Assembly: GCA_025617745.1 (NCBI GenBank)
Contig: CM046858.1
Coordinates: forward strand, 45,895,697 to 45,959,696
DNA from: Heliocidaris erythrogramma
Lineage: Eukaryota; Echinodermata; Echinoidea; Camarodonta; Echinometridae
Direction: 5' to 3'
DNA: 64,000 nucleotides
The notes below the pieces were generated by a model that was given only the letters and a program-made list of their open reading frames with translations, ran no database searches and was not told the origin of the DNA. The position numbers and the translations under genes were made by a program. Position 1 is the first letter of the stretch. The number at the start of each line of letters is the position of its first letter. Shown piece by piece: positions 10,700 through 23,950 of this stretch.

Positions 10700-13600
10700 T
10701 ACTTTGCCACATCTCTACTAAATATAGTTCAAGAAGAAACAAACTCACAATTCTATAATGTTGTGGAGTATGAAACAAAATGAACAGGAATTTCTATCCC
10801 TGGGTGTGATCTAAATTACATTCTTATTTCCTTTAAGTTTTGTAACCCCTGTCATACCTTTAATGTCCAAAAGTTGAACAAGATGACACAACATTTAATA
10901 GTTATGATATCTTCCAGCACAAAACACTTGTCGATCCTTAATCATCGTGAACAAAAAAATTGTGTTGGTCTGTTTTCACATTAGATCACTTACACATCCG
11001 AGTTTATATATGTGATACATGATAATAGTCTATGTCTGGCACATTCATTTTGAAAATAACCACAAGATTATAAAAAACTTTAGAGTACTATTTATGACTG
11101 TAGGGGTTTAAAAGAATGTCGCCTTACACACAGATTATCTTTACATTGAGCATATAACTTTCCATCTCATAATGTTTTTGTTTTTTTTATACTGGAGATA
11201 AAAAGTGCACATGATGTGTTCTTTTTTAAAAGCAAAGTCCTGCATCTGATGATAATCATCCGATTGAGACTGTGACAACAATTCTCAAAACTTCAGTCAA
11301 TGATATTGACTTTTTTCATACAGTGCAGAATTCATTTTGAATAACATAATTAATGTTCAGTACAATCTTTTGTTTAAATGTGCTTGAAGCTTTAGCTCAT
11401 AATTTTCTTGATATTTTAGTGTAGACCTTACAGTACACAAAAGAAATTGGGAAAAGATTCATAATTACACTTCCTGTCTACCTTATTATACTGTATCATG
11501 TTTTATCATCAATGATCGATCCAACACATTTACCAGTACAATCTAAATTACTAAAGTACATAAAGAGGTATAAACAGCATTATTATTTTAACTCTTAATG
11601 TGGCTTCACATCATTTCATAGGTTATACATGTTCATTGGCTTAGCCAGCACTTTTTCAGTTGGGGTGTTGGGGGGGGGGGGCTTGAATAATTTATGGTGA
11701 ATCTTCTGAAATTATATGCTCGTATATTAAGGAAAAACCCCCACCCAAATTGCATCGTCAGGTAATGGAACCTGACATTCTAATGCATTACAGAGTTTAT
11801 GCAGTATATTGCTATGCAGCAAATTATATTTTTCAAAAGGGCACCTACATATACGGGCACCAGATTTTGTGGGGGACATGTACCCCAGGCCTTTCCCCTT
11901 GGTCATGCCACTAAAAATGTTTAGAAACAACAATCTTCTGCATTTATTTTTGTCTGTGAAAATGAGAAAACCTTGGCAGAGAGAGAGAGAGGGTTTGGGA
12001 TAGAAAGATGAATAGAGAGAATTTATGACAAGCTATGAAGAGAGAGAGAGAAGGGGGGGGGGGGGGGGTCTACAGTAGCTATATTTACATAACATTTTTT
12101 TCTAGAAAACATAAACATAAATTGTTATCGATGTTACAGAGCATGATAAAGAGATTGATAGTAATAGAAAGAGAGAAAGATAGAGTGATTACTGGGTTGA
12201 TTAAATGTGCATGTGCAATGTACAGATTGATAGTAATAGAAAGAGAGAAAGAGAGAAAGATAGAGTGATTACTGGGTTGATTAAATGTGCATGTGCAATA
12301 TACAAGCAGCTATACAATCCAACCTATGAGTGATATCAAGGATGGAAATTAAAAAAAATTGTCAAAGAAAATTCATTAATTTTTAAAAGAAGGGAAGATC
12401 ACACTGGCAATCAATAAATGATAGATTGAACCATGAACTGAATGAAATTTCATGATAAAGAACAATTGAGATTTGCATGGTTCTTTTAGAATATTCTTTG
12501 CAATATTATATAAACTACCACTCTGTTTCATTTCACATTTTCCATGTATGCAGGATTTATTTATATTTCAATCACATTTAATGATATTACTGTCTCAAAA
12601 TATGTATTTCCATTTAATTCTATAATAGAACATCTGCTAAAGAAACATTCAAGAGGGAGGGGGTGGACAAGCAACAAGTTTGCTTAATGGCAAATTGTAC
12701 TATGATGAAATGGGATGAAAAGCTCAACATGAATTTGTTGCTTTTCATAAAATGAATGAATCCTAAGTTCAATTCTTTTATGAAAAATGTATAATGTAAA
12801 GGAAATTGGAATACATTTTCATACCAGTATGATATTTAAAGTTTTAAAATAAAAAAAAGCATTTGAAATGGTGTAAAAAATGTTAAGGTTTACATAGAAA
12901 TGTGTAGAATGTACCATGACAAATTTTCTTCAATTTATCATATCTAGAAAATTTGTCACATGTGAGTTTTAACACACTAAACACCAAACTAAATGAGGAA
13001 TTATCATGCCTTTTAAAAGACCATTTATAGGTTCCTTTTAAAGAAATAACTGATGGAATAATGGGAAAATAATTGGTGTAATTACATGCTAATTTATACA
13101 TAATTATAATTGTAATCAATCTGGTTTGAAGGATAAAGGGGAAATCTACTGTAACATTACCACAATCAAGACAATTTAAATCATTAGTGCATGACATATT
13201 CACTTGTTAACAACTAAGTAACTTTGAACTGGGGTGTATTCGCACTTACTTCAAAATGTAAAATCATTTTGGGAAGGTAATGTACAGATTGAGTATTCCC
13301 ATTTCTGTTTCAAACATTGACAGCATGGCAACTAAAGTATTTTGCTATTTTGATGCATTTTCAATTATTTGGTGCAATTATTTTGTTTTCCTTTTATGTT
13401 TTTATCATACAACAATTTTTAGATGGTAAAACATTCATCTCTCTTCTCTGATCAATGTGAATGAAGTTGACTTGCTTGATTTGCTTTGGTATAAGATAAA
13501 CTGCTTTAAGAGTGGTGTGATCAAAATTTAAAATCTCAATCTAATATTTAAGAAAATATTCATTGTACTAGTACATGCACATTCATTCATTGTTTTCTTT

Positions 13601-15564
13601 CAGGATGGTTTTTATGAATTATGTTGCCTTACAGAGACAAAACTACATCCTTCAGGGACCTGTCTACATACTTAATTTCACCTAAAAAGAAATTGTACAT
13701 ATATGAATTGGGCAATATATATTGAGTATAACGTTTGGAGATCAAATATAAAATAAAGAAAATAACAGAAAAATAAAATCACACACACTGTAGTTAGTGG
13801 TTCCCTATGAGTTTCGCAAAATGGCAAGGCAAAAAAAAAAAAAATATTGAGAAAAGTGTTACCTTCTCCCGCAGCACCTATACAAACAAAAATGACATAT
13901 AGTCAAGTTCACACAGACATATAACATTAATATTATTATACTAATGGCAGTGAGTGCATTACAATACACTGTGTACTGGTGATCGTGAAGTTTTAGAGAA
14001 CATTGTTGTTAAAAATTATTTACAACATTACATTACATTTCCTTGATATTAGTAAAATACATCATTATATTACTGCTAAAAAACTCATAATAAACCTTTG
14101 CTTGGTATATTTTTAAGCTGCATGAATTTTTTCTTTGAAGCTGGTTATTACATTGAAACAGAACAGTACAATGTCATTCAAAGAAAAATAGACAAATAAA
14201 CAATACAAATTAAGTGTGCATAATACTTTAAGGTGCAAGCTAAGACAGAATATGATTTTTGCAATTTATACATCAAACAAGAATGTTAATTGCTCAAAAA
14301 CAATTCTATATTTTAAAGGGCTCTTATAGTTATATTTCTTATAAAGGTGAGAAAATCAACACAGTCATTACTATTCCAAGCTGCTACTTTGTATGAACAT
14401 GTGTGTGCAATCCATATCACAGTGACAAGATATATGTGATCAATGTTGAAAATCTTCTTGGTGGTTTTATTACAAAATATTCTAATAATTCTCACAGCAA
14501 ACTTGGAGGTATCTGTTTGTCTCTCTAATTTGGCCCAAGTACGGAGACAAGACAAATGTTTCTTCATCTCTCTCTCTCTCTCTCTATCACCTTCATTTAT
14601 TAGAGTTTTATCACACCTGTCTCCTCAGAGTGCAATCAAACCAATTTAGTTTGGAGGATATACCCCACCAGGATCTCAACAACTCTGGCCAACAGTCACA
14701 TGACCACATGTCATCCCCAGGATGGTGTGTGGGAGTCGTCTGGCTTCGCTTGATTCAATGAATTCTTTGCATTCTAAACAAGCTTTTTTTCCTTCGCTCA
14801 TCTCATAAGAATGTTGGTGAAGTGAATTCTGAACACACACTGACAAACCATCTGTGATGTGATCGCTGTCTGTCCCTTCTATTTACCATATAATACATCA
14901 TTCACATTCAGCTGAGCTGTTTGTGAATTCCCAAGAATGTTCTATTCATAACGGTCTTGCTATCTCGCAAACTAAACAATCAGGGGCAGGGTACTCTTCC
15001 ATAAAAAGTTGCATTCGTGTCCAGGTACAAAACCACCAAAAAGTTGTGGTGTGAATTTCATTTAGAGCTTAATGAAGGTGGAGCTGGACAGTATGGTCCA
15101 TTTTTTTTTTGCATTTCCTGAAAGAATATACTTCGATGAAATTCAAAAATTTGAAAGCACCAAACAATCTAAAATGTGTATTTTGGGCAACTTTTTTGTC
15201 GCCCTATCTTTTTTGATTTGGAGTTTACTGTAGTGGCATTTGTTGTTTCTGACCCTGGCTACTTGTCTCATTTTGATCTCCCATAATTTTAGAATAGTGT
15301 AAACTGATGCACTGATACTTAAACAAATTAAAGAATCAGACATGCTTAACTGGTGTGCTAAGTTTAAAGAACAATTTGATAATCCCTTTACAGAAACTTC
15401 TATTGCATTCTAATCCTTCTTTTATCCCCTTGCACAATACTTCATGAGTCAGAGTGCTAAAATAGACTCTAGACTTTTTCTTCAAACTAACTTTCTTTCG
15501 GAGTGAATATTCTTCACTTTTTTGAGGGTAAGGAACATCCATTTGTGTTGAGTTATCCACTCTT
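10700..15564. other. Intron sequence with only simple repeats
   Basis: Part of the 16-kb LIM intron. I see a G-run at 11667-11680, GA-rich and G-run sequence at 11978-12068, a duplicated block of about 80 bp at 12150-12300 (core GTGATTACTGGGTTGATTAA), and a CT run near 14564-14585. No exon was recognised. Confidence 0.6.
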
Positions 15565-16308
15565 TTAGAATCAGATCTAAACTAAAGAAAACATACGTGG
15601 TGCCTGGCCACATTTACTTGCAACTCAAAAAAAAAAGAAAAAGAAAAGCAACTTGATTTTCACCCCATCATGATCATGTTTTGGGGACTTGCTTTTCATT
15701 TTTTCAATTTTGTTTAATCGCAACTCCTTATGCAAGAGGACCCAGAAGTTCGAACACATTTGACAGTATTTCTAAGATCCAGATTCCACTGAAAACATAT
15801 ATTATACTGCATGAGCTCTAACGCTTTGTTTAACATATAGATATAATCTATCAAGATCGATCAGTTTTAAATTACTACAAATTATGAACTGAATTCATCA
15901 CAGATGGTCCCTCAGCATGTAAAAACTAATATAATATTAGAATCAGATCTAAACTAAAGAAAACATACGTGGTGCCTGGCCACATTTACTTGCAACTCAA
16001 AAAAAAAAGAAAAAGAAAAGCAACTTGATTTTCACCCCATCATGATCATGTTTTGGGGACTTGCTTTTCATTTTTTCAATTTTGTTTAATCGCAACTCCT
16101 TATGCAAGAGGACCCAGAAGTTCGAACACATTTGACAGTATTTCTAAGATCCAGATTCCACTGAAAACATATATTATACTGCATGAGCTCTAACACTTTG
16201 TTTAACATATAGATATAATCTATCAAGATCGATCAGTTTTAAATTACTACAAATTATGAACTGAATTCATCACAGATGGTCCCTCAGCATGTAAAAACTA
16301 ATATAATA
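15565..16308. repeat. Recent 372-bp tandem duplication
   Basis: Copy 1 is 15565-15936 and copy 2 is 15937-16308. I saw only one difference (TAACGCTTTG versus TAACACTTTG). The near identity indicates a recent event or an assembly duplication. Confidence 0.92.
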
Positions 16309-17340
16309 TTGGCTGAGAAAAAATATTGTATAAAAAGAATTATAGAGATAACAGTTTTTAAAGACTAGACAATTTTATCTGTATAAAACTATCAATCTGA
16401 CACACAACTGGAATGTCCCCTTTAATTAGAATACATTACACAAAAAAGTGATACTAAGATAAATATTAGATTGACGATTTCAAGAATAAGAATTACCCAT
16501 ATCAAACTGCTGACCTACACACATGCATATATACCATCAGACACCTATGATCTCGTAACGAATGTGTCTTTTAACTCTTACTGTGCACAGGGGTTTAGCT
16601 TACATTATAGAGACCATCACTACACACATGTATAAAGACCATCACACACCTTATGATCTCATAACGAGTGTGTCTTTTAACTCAGGGGTTTAGCTCTCTT
16701 CAAAATTTTACGAAAATGTGATCAATGCTTACGTTCCAAATGTCTGCAATACATTAACCTTCTATTATTTCACAGAGTATTGTGTACAAAACTTGTAGGA
16801 AATTTATTAACATTTCTTATGATACCAAACATTATTACCTGACCCAACTTTATGCATAAGAATTATTGAAAATTACATTTGAGTTTCTCATTTGTTTACT
16901 ATTGTTTAATGTTGAAATAAGGTAATATCATTTTAAAATCTGTGATTTCTTTATAATCATATAATTAAAATGCTTCTTTTATGCTCAAAATTTTGACATA
17001 CAGCCACTGAAAAATTTATTAGACCAAGAATGGTTACTGAAAGTGTTATATTTGTGGTAAGAAGGAAATAAAATATCATAAAAGCAAGGTACAATTGCTG
17101 GATTTTGTTATTCATTCAATGAAATACAAAGACAAATCATTTTCATTAGTTTGAATGCATATTATAGTACCTTTATTACAGAAGCTTGGTCTAATATTTT
17201 TTTCCAGGGCTGTAAATTGACCACAATATACCTTTCCTGTGGCCAAGCAATTGGTAAATGAAAATGACACGTCTATCTGTCACATATACATGTACATGAC
17301 ATCGGCACTGAAAGAGTTAACAGAAATTGTAATAGGAATA
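16309..17340. other. Intron sequence with a small duplication
   Basis: About 16510-16695 contains two diverged copies of a segment with the core GTGTCTTTTAACTC and GGGGTTTAGCT. Otherwise nothing was recognised. Confidence 0.5.
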
Positions 17341-17505
17341 TATATACAAATTTAGGTTTGTTATTTTTTTTTTCCTGATTGAGGTTCTAAGTGGTAAAAT
17401 GAATACTAACATTGAAAGTGCAGGGTATTGAAAGACGTCCAATCCGATAAAAGGGCTCACATCATCGCCCTCACCACAAACCATCCTCTCTGGCCAAATT
17501 TGGCA
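17340..17505 (-). repeat. Dispersed repeat, inverted relative to 20470-20615
   Basis: On the minus strand it shares with the plus strand at 20470-20615 the segments AGAGAGGA, GTTTGTGGTGAGGGCG and CCTCAATCAGGAA. Both copies translate to a PERxVCGEG...VFILPxxxSIRKK pattern. This is most likely an old repeat family, possibly derived from coding sequence. Confidence 0.65.
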
Positions 17506-18810
17506 TTTTTTCATTTTTCATATGCACTCGTGCTTCCCTACAACCTGTGTAAGTTTCAGAGTCTCAAAATGCTTAGTTATGAAATACTGACATCATCATA
17601 AATTCTCCATACTACCAACCGTCCTCTCTTGCATGCGCGCAGTACCAGAACATGCATTCAGGCCACTCTGTGTTACAGAATTTCCTTTTTTAGTTAGTCT
17701 AAAGACTGAATTTAGATTTGTTGAGATTTGAGTTCAGATCTACTGTAGATTTCTAATTCTTATTATGTATTCATGCATTATAAATACACTGAGAAAGCAC
17801 AACAGCAGCAACAAACAAAAATAAAAGATGTAGAACTAAGTACAGATTCTATGGATCTAGAACTAGATGATAGATCTATAAAAAAATCTGTCTTGCAAAA
17901 TGCAACTGCTAACATAACTTGAAGCTTTAAAATTACTCATCTGCATAAAATGTTTGGGTAAATATTCTATGAGAATTAGTCATTTCATTTGGAATTAATT
18001 CACTGATGTTGAACGGGACAATTTTACCTGTGGCATCTATTGTTAATTTATTTAATCAAGACTCTATATGTTTATTTTTTGGTTACATTATATTTCAACA
18101 ATGTTTATTACAAATCCAGATTGCTATTCATATTGCACAAGAGACTGGCCAGTCAAGGTGGAATTGACTTGGTGGACCTATCAAAAGCGCTTTGTACTAC
18201 TAAGAGGATTAGAAAGGATTAATTTATTCTTATGGATTATTATATTGTACTTTTATATCTGTGCAAACATACAACCTTGGCAAAGAAGGAGATAACTAAA
18301 GATGCCTGGATCAAAGAAGTACAGGGGAGGAATAGATCAAAGTGAGGTTGTTTGTTTTTATTTTTAAAAGATATTTTTAGCATTTAAAAATGTAGTAATA
18401 ATGCAATGCTGAGATATTTGTGATGGAAGAGGTCTTTACCAGTTGTCACTGCAAAAGTGTCAAATTTTGAATGATTAATTTGTAGATCATAAGTAAATCT
18501 GACCATTCCAATTAATGATCATAATTCAATCTGACCATTCCAATTAATGATCATATATGTTTGATCAAAGTTGTTTATTTAGTGTTAAATTATTAGCTTG
18601 TATAACTATGAAAGAAATGTAATTATAATTACTAAATGTATGGCTTGAATGTATACCAATGTATCTCTTATGGAACAGCATAAAATGAATAAATGTTTAT
18701 TACTGAATACTACTAAACCAAATGCATGTGATAATAAAAACTGATGCAGTTTGAAAACAGGCTATATAATATTGCAGAATTATATAGCCTTTTTCGAATA
18801 ATTTTGTAGA
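17506..18810. other. Intron sequence without recognised features
   Basis: No exon or element was identified, apart from a short duplication at about 18510-18555 (core CCATTCCAATTAATGATCAT). Confidence 0.5.
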
Positions 18811-18834
18811 TTGGATGAAGGCTATGAGGTCCTG

Positions 18835-20275
18835 ATGAAACTAAATGGCACACAATACTCCTCATCACAACTTCAGAGGACAGGGAAGCTGAAGAAAGAG
18901 AAGGGTGTCACACAAACCTCCTCATCACAACTTCAGAGGACAGGGAAGCTGAAGAAAGGGAAGGTTGTCACACAAAACTCCTCATCACAACTTCAAAGGA
19001 AAGAGAAGGGTGTCACACAAAACTCCTCATCACAACTTCAGAGAACAGGGAAGCTGAAGAAATGGAAGGATGTCACACAAAATACCTCATCACAACTTCA
19101 GAGCACAGGGAAGCTGAAGAAAGAGAAGGGTGTCACACAAAACTCCTCATCACAACTTCAGTGGACAGGGAACCTGAAGAAAGGGAAGCTGAAGAAATGG
19201 AAGCATGTCACACAACACACCTCATCACAACTTCAGAGGACATGGAAGCTGAAGAAAGAGAAGGGTGTCACACCAAACTCCTCATCACAACTTCAGAGGA
19301 CAGGGAAGCTGAAGAAAGGGAAGCTGAAGAAAGAGAAGGGTGTCACACAAAACTCCTCATCACAACTTCAGTGGACAGGGAAGCTGAAGAAATGGAAGGT
19401 TGTCACACAAAACTCCTCATCACAACTTCAGTGGACAGGGAAGCTGAAGAAATGGAAGGTTGTCACACAAAACACCTCATCGCAACTTCAGAGGACAGCG
19501 AAGCCGAAGAAAGGGAAGGATGTCACACAAAACTCCTCATCACAACTTCAGAGGACAGGGAAGCTGAAGAAATGGAAGGATTTCACACAAAACACCTCAT
19601 CACAACTTCAGAGGACAGGGAAGCTGAAGAAAGGGAAGCTGAAGAAAGAGAAGGGTGTCACACAAAACTCCTCATCACAACTTCAGTGGACAGGGAAGCT
19701 GAAGAAATGGAAGGTTGTCACACAAAACACCTCATCAAAACTTCAGAGGACAGGGAAGCTTAAGAAATGGAAGGTTGTCACACAAAACTCCTCATCACAA
19801 CTTCAGTGGACAGGGAAGCTGAAGAAATGGAAGGTTGTCACACAAAACACCTCATCGCAACTTCAGACGACAGCGAAGCCGAAGAAAGGGAAGGATGTCA
19901 CACAAAACTCCTCATCACAACTTCAGTGGACAGGGAAGCTGAAGAATTGGAAGGTTGTCACACAAAACACCTCATCACAACTTCAGGGGACAGGGAAGCT
20001 GAAGAAATGGAAGGATGTCACACAAAACTCCTCATCACAACTTCAGGGGACAGGGAAGCTGAAGAAAGGGAAGGATGTCACACAAAACTCCTCATCACAA
20101 CTTCAGGGGACAGGGAAGCTGAAGAATTGGAAGGTTGTCACACAAAACACCTCATCACAACTTCAGGGGACAGGGAAGCTGAAGAAATGGAAGGATGTCA
20201 CACAAAACTCCTCATCACAACTTCAGGGGACAGGGAAGCTGAAGAAAGGGAAGGATGTCATCATGCACTGTGAGG
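18835..20275 (+). repeat. 60-bp coding-frame-compatible minisatellite (open frame about 480 aa)
   Basis: About 24 units of roughly 60 bp, with core CTCCTCATCACAACTTCAG. Length variants I noticed change by multiples of 15 bp, so one frame stays open from an ATG at 18835 to TAG at 20278-20280. It would encode a Lys/Ser/Gln/Thr-rich repeat of the type SSSQLQRTGKLKKxKxVTQN. A second frame is also nearly open. There is no signal peptide, domain or splice evidence. It lies antisense inside the large LIM intron. I treat it as a satellite with a fortuitous ORF; a low-complexity protein is possible. Confidence 0.85.
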
Positions 20276-20469
20276 GTTAGCCACCCATATTTAAAAAGGA
20301 AATGAAAGTTCTAAATAACACAATTTAAAGGAAATCCAACCCTACAAGTTGTTATTACAGAAAGAGGAAAAATCAGAGAAGCAGATTGGTGAAAGTTTGA
20401 ACGAAAATGGACAAGCAATACGAAAGTTATGAATTTTGGAAAGTTATAATCACTATAATGACTTTTAAT

Positions 20470-20615
20470 ATAATACGCCCAGAGAGGACCGTTTGTGGTG
20501 AGGGCGGCAACATGTTACCGATGAGGCATTTCCCCCAAATTGGAAGAACTGATGTATTATTCATATTGCCATTTAAATCCTCAATCAGGAAGAAATTACA
20601 CAACCAAAATTTCAC
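20470..20615 (+). repeat. Dispersed repeat, partner of 17340-17505
   Basis: Matches the minus strand of 17340-17505 over roughly 140 bp with moderate divergence (shared GTTTGTGGTGAGGGCG and CCTCAATCAGGAA). It is embedded between the 60-bp minisatellite and the 56-bp satellite. Confidence 0.65.
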
Positions 20616-20759
20616 ATGCAATCCTGTTGCAATTTCTTCAGAATACAGTCATAGTCCAGACATACTGTTCTTTTTTCTTTTGCCTTACATTTAACTATAT
20701 ATAGATAAAAACAATACTCCCATGTTACTCGGCATGAGCATATCCTGTAACCATGAAAA

Positions 20760-23700
20760 CAAGATTGGTTGAAGATAAGAGCATATCTGTATATAGGAGT
20801 AGTTTTAAGAAAGCATAGGATGGGTTGAAAATAAGAGAGGATCTGTATATAAGATTGGTATTGGCAAAAGCATAAGATGGGTTGAGAATAAGAGAGGATA
20901 TGTATATAAGATTGGTGTTGGCAAAAGCATAGGATGGGTTGAGAATAAAAAATGATTTTTAAATAAGATTGGCGACAAGAAAGCATAGGATGGGTTGAGA
21001 ATAAGAAATGCTTTTTATATAGGATTGATGACTAGAAAGCATGGGATGGGTTGAGAATAAGAAATGATTTTTTATATAAGATTGGTGACAAGAAAGCATA
21101 GGATGGGTTGAGAATAAGAAATGATTTTTATATAAGATTGGTGACTAGAAAGCATAGGATGGGTTGAGAATAAGAAATGATTTTTATATAAGATTGGTGA
21201 CAAGAAAGCATAGGATGGGTTGAGAATTAAGAAATGCTTTTTATATAGGATTGATGACTAGAGAGCATAGGATGGGTTGAGAATAAGAAATGAATTTTAT
21301 ATAGGAGTAGTTTTAAGAAAGCATAGGATGGGTTGAAAATAAGAGAGGATCTGTATATAAGATTGGTGTTGGCAAAAGCATAACATGGGTTGAGAATAAG
21401 AGAGGATATGTATATAAGATTGGTGTTGGCGAAAGCATAGGATGGGTTGAGAATAAGAAATGATTTTTATATAAGACTGATGACTAGAAAGCATAGGATG
21501 GGTTGAGAATAAGAAATGATTTTTATATAAGATTGGTGACAAGAAAGCATAGGATGGGTTGAGAATAAATTATTCTTATATAGGATTGGTGACAAGAAAG
21601 CATAGGATGGGTTGAGAATAAGAAATGCTTTTTATATAGGATTGATGACTAGAGAGCATAGGATGGGTTGAGAATAAGAAATGATTTTTATATAAGATTG
21701 GTGACAAGAAAGCATAGGATGGGTTGAGAATAAGAAATGCTTTTTATATAAGATTGATGACTAGAAAGCATAGGATGGGTTGAGAATAAGAAATGATTTT
21801 TATATAAGACTGATGACTAGAAAGCATAGGATGGGTTGAGAATAAGAAATGATTTTTATATAAGATTGGTGACAAGAAAGCATAGGATGGGTTGAGAATA
21901 AATTATTTTTATATAGGATTGGTGACAAGAAAGCATAGGATGGGTTGAGAATAAGAAATGCTTTTTATATAGGATTGATGACTAGAGAGCATAGGATGGG
22001 TTGAGAATAAGAAATGCTTTTTATATAAGATTGATGACTAGAAAGCATAGGATGGGTTGAGAATAAGAAATGATTTTTATATAAGATTGGTGACAAGAAA
22101 GCATAGGATGGGTTGAGAATAAATTATTTTTATATAGGATTGGTGACAAGAAAGCATAGGATGGGTTGAGAATAAGAAATGCTTTTTATATAGGATTGAT
22201 GACTAGAGAGCATAGGATGGGTTGAGAATAAGAAATGATTTTTATATAAGATTGGTGACAAGAAAGCATAGGATGGGTTGAGAATAAGAAATGCTTTTTA
22301 TATAAGATTGATGACTAGAAAGCATAGGATGGGTTGAGAATAAGAAATGATTTTTATATAAGATTGGTGACAAGAAAGCATAGGATGGGTTGAGAATAAG
22401 AAATGATTTTTATATAGGATTGATGACTAGAAAGCAGAGGATGGGTTGAGAATAAGAAATGATTTTTATATAAGATTGGTGACAAGAAAGCATAGGATGG
22501 GTTGAGAATAAGAAATGATTTTCATATAAGATTGATGACTAGAAAGCATAGGATGGGTTGAGAATAAGAAATGATTTTTATATAGGAGTAGTTTTAAGAA
22601 AGCATAGGATGGGTTGAAAATAAGAGAGGATCTGTATATAAGATTGGTGTTGGCAAAAGCATAACATGGGTTGAGAATAAGAGAGGATATGTATATAAGA
22701 TTGGTGTTGGCGAAAGCATAGGATGGGTTGAGAATAAGAAATGATTTTTATATAAGACTGATGACTAGAAAGCATAGGATGGGTTGAGAATAAGAAATGA
22801 TTTTTATATAAGATTGGTGACAAGAAAGCATAGGATGGGTTGAGAATAAATTATTCTTATATAGGATTGGTGACAAGAAAGCATAGGATGGGTTGAGAAT
22901 AAGAAATGCTTTTTATATAGGATTGATGACTAGAGAGCATAGGATGGGTTGAGAATAAGAAATGATTTTTATATAAGATTGGTGACAAGAAAGCATAGGA
23001 TGGGTTGAGAATAAGAAATGCTTTTTATATAAGATTGATGACTAGAAAGCATAGGATGGGTTGAGAATAAGAAATGATTTTTATATAAGACTGATGACTA
23101 GAAAGCATAGGATGGGTTGAGAATAAGAAATGATTTTTATATAAGATTGGTGACAAGAAAGCATAGGATGGGTTGAGAATAAGAAATGCTTTTTATATAG
23201 GATTGATGACTAGAAAGCATAGGATGGGTTGAGAATAAGAAATGATTTTTATATAAGATTGATGACTAGAAAGCATAGGATGGGTTGAGAATAAGAAATG
23301 ATTTTTATATAAGATTGGTGACAAGAAAGCATAGGATGGGTTGAGAATAAATTATTTTTATATAGGATTGGTGACAAGAAAGCATAGGATGGGTTGAGAA
23401 TAAGAAATGCTTTTTATATAGGATTGATGACTAGAGAGCATAGGATGGGTTGAGAATAAGAAATGATTTTTATATAAGATTGGTGACAAGAAAGCATAGG
23501 ATGGGTTGAGAATAAGAAATGCTTTTTATATAAGATTGATGACTAGAAAGCATAGGATGGGTTGAGAATAAGAAATGATTTTTATATAAGATTGGTGACA
23601 AGAAAGCATAGGATGGGTTGAGAATAAGAAATGATTTTTATATAGGATTGATGACTAGAAAGCAGAGGATGGGTTGAGAATAAGAAATGATTTTTATATA

Positions 23701-23950
23701 AGATTGGTGACAAGAAAGCATAGGATGGGTTGAGAATAAGAAATGATTTTCATATAAGATTGATGACTAGAAAGCATAGGATGGGTTGAGAATAAGAAAT
23801 GATTTTTATATAAGATTGGTGACAAGAAAGCATAGGATGGGTTGAGAATAAGAAATGATTTTTATATAGGATTGATGACTAGAAAGCATAGGATGGGTTG
23901 AGAATAAGAAATGATTTTTTATATAGGATTGGTGATAAGAAAGCATAAGA
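20760..23950. repeat. 56-bp satellite array with 1,281-bp higher-order repeat
   Basis: More than 50 units of about 56 bp carry the core AAAGCATAGGATGGGTTGAG. Variants (ATTGGTGACAAG, ATTGATGACTAG, GTGTTGGCAAAAG, AGTAGTTTTAAG) recur in fixed order. The block starting at 21297 is repeated at 22578, giving a 1,281-bp higher-order period. The array is confined to the LIM intron. Confidence 0.95.

Noticed and set aside
19062-20273. Second-frame ORFs of 233 and 168 codons
   Set aside because: Shadow frames of the same 60-bp array.
21297-22823. Two identical 81-codon minus-strand ORFs
   Set aside because: They are the same satellite block repeated at 1,281-bp distance, not duplicated genes.
20760-23950. 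CRISPR-like regular repeat array
   Set aside because: The repeats are contiguous with no unique spacers, and the DNA is eukaryotic.
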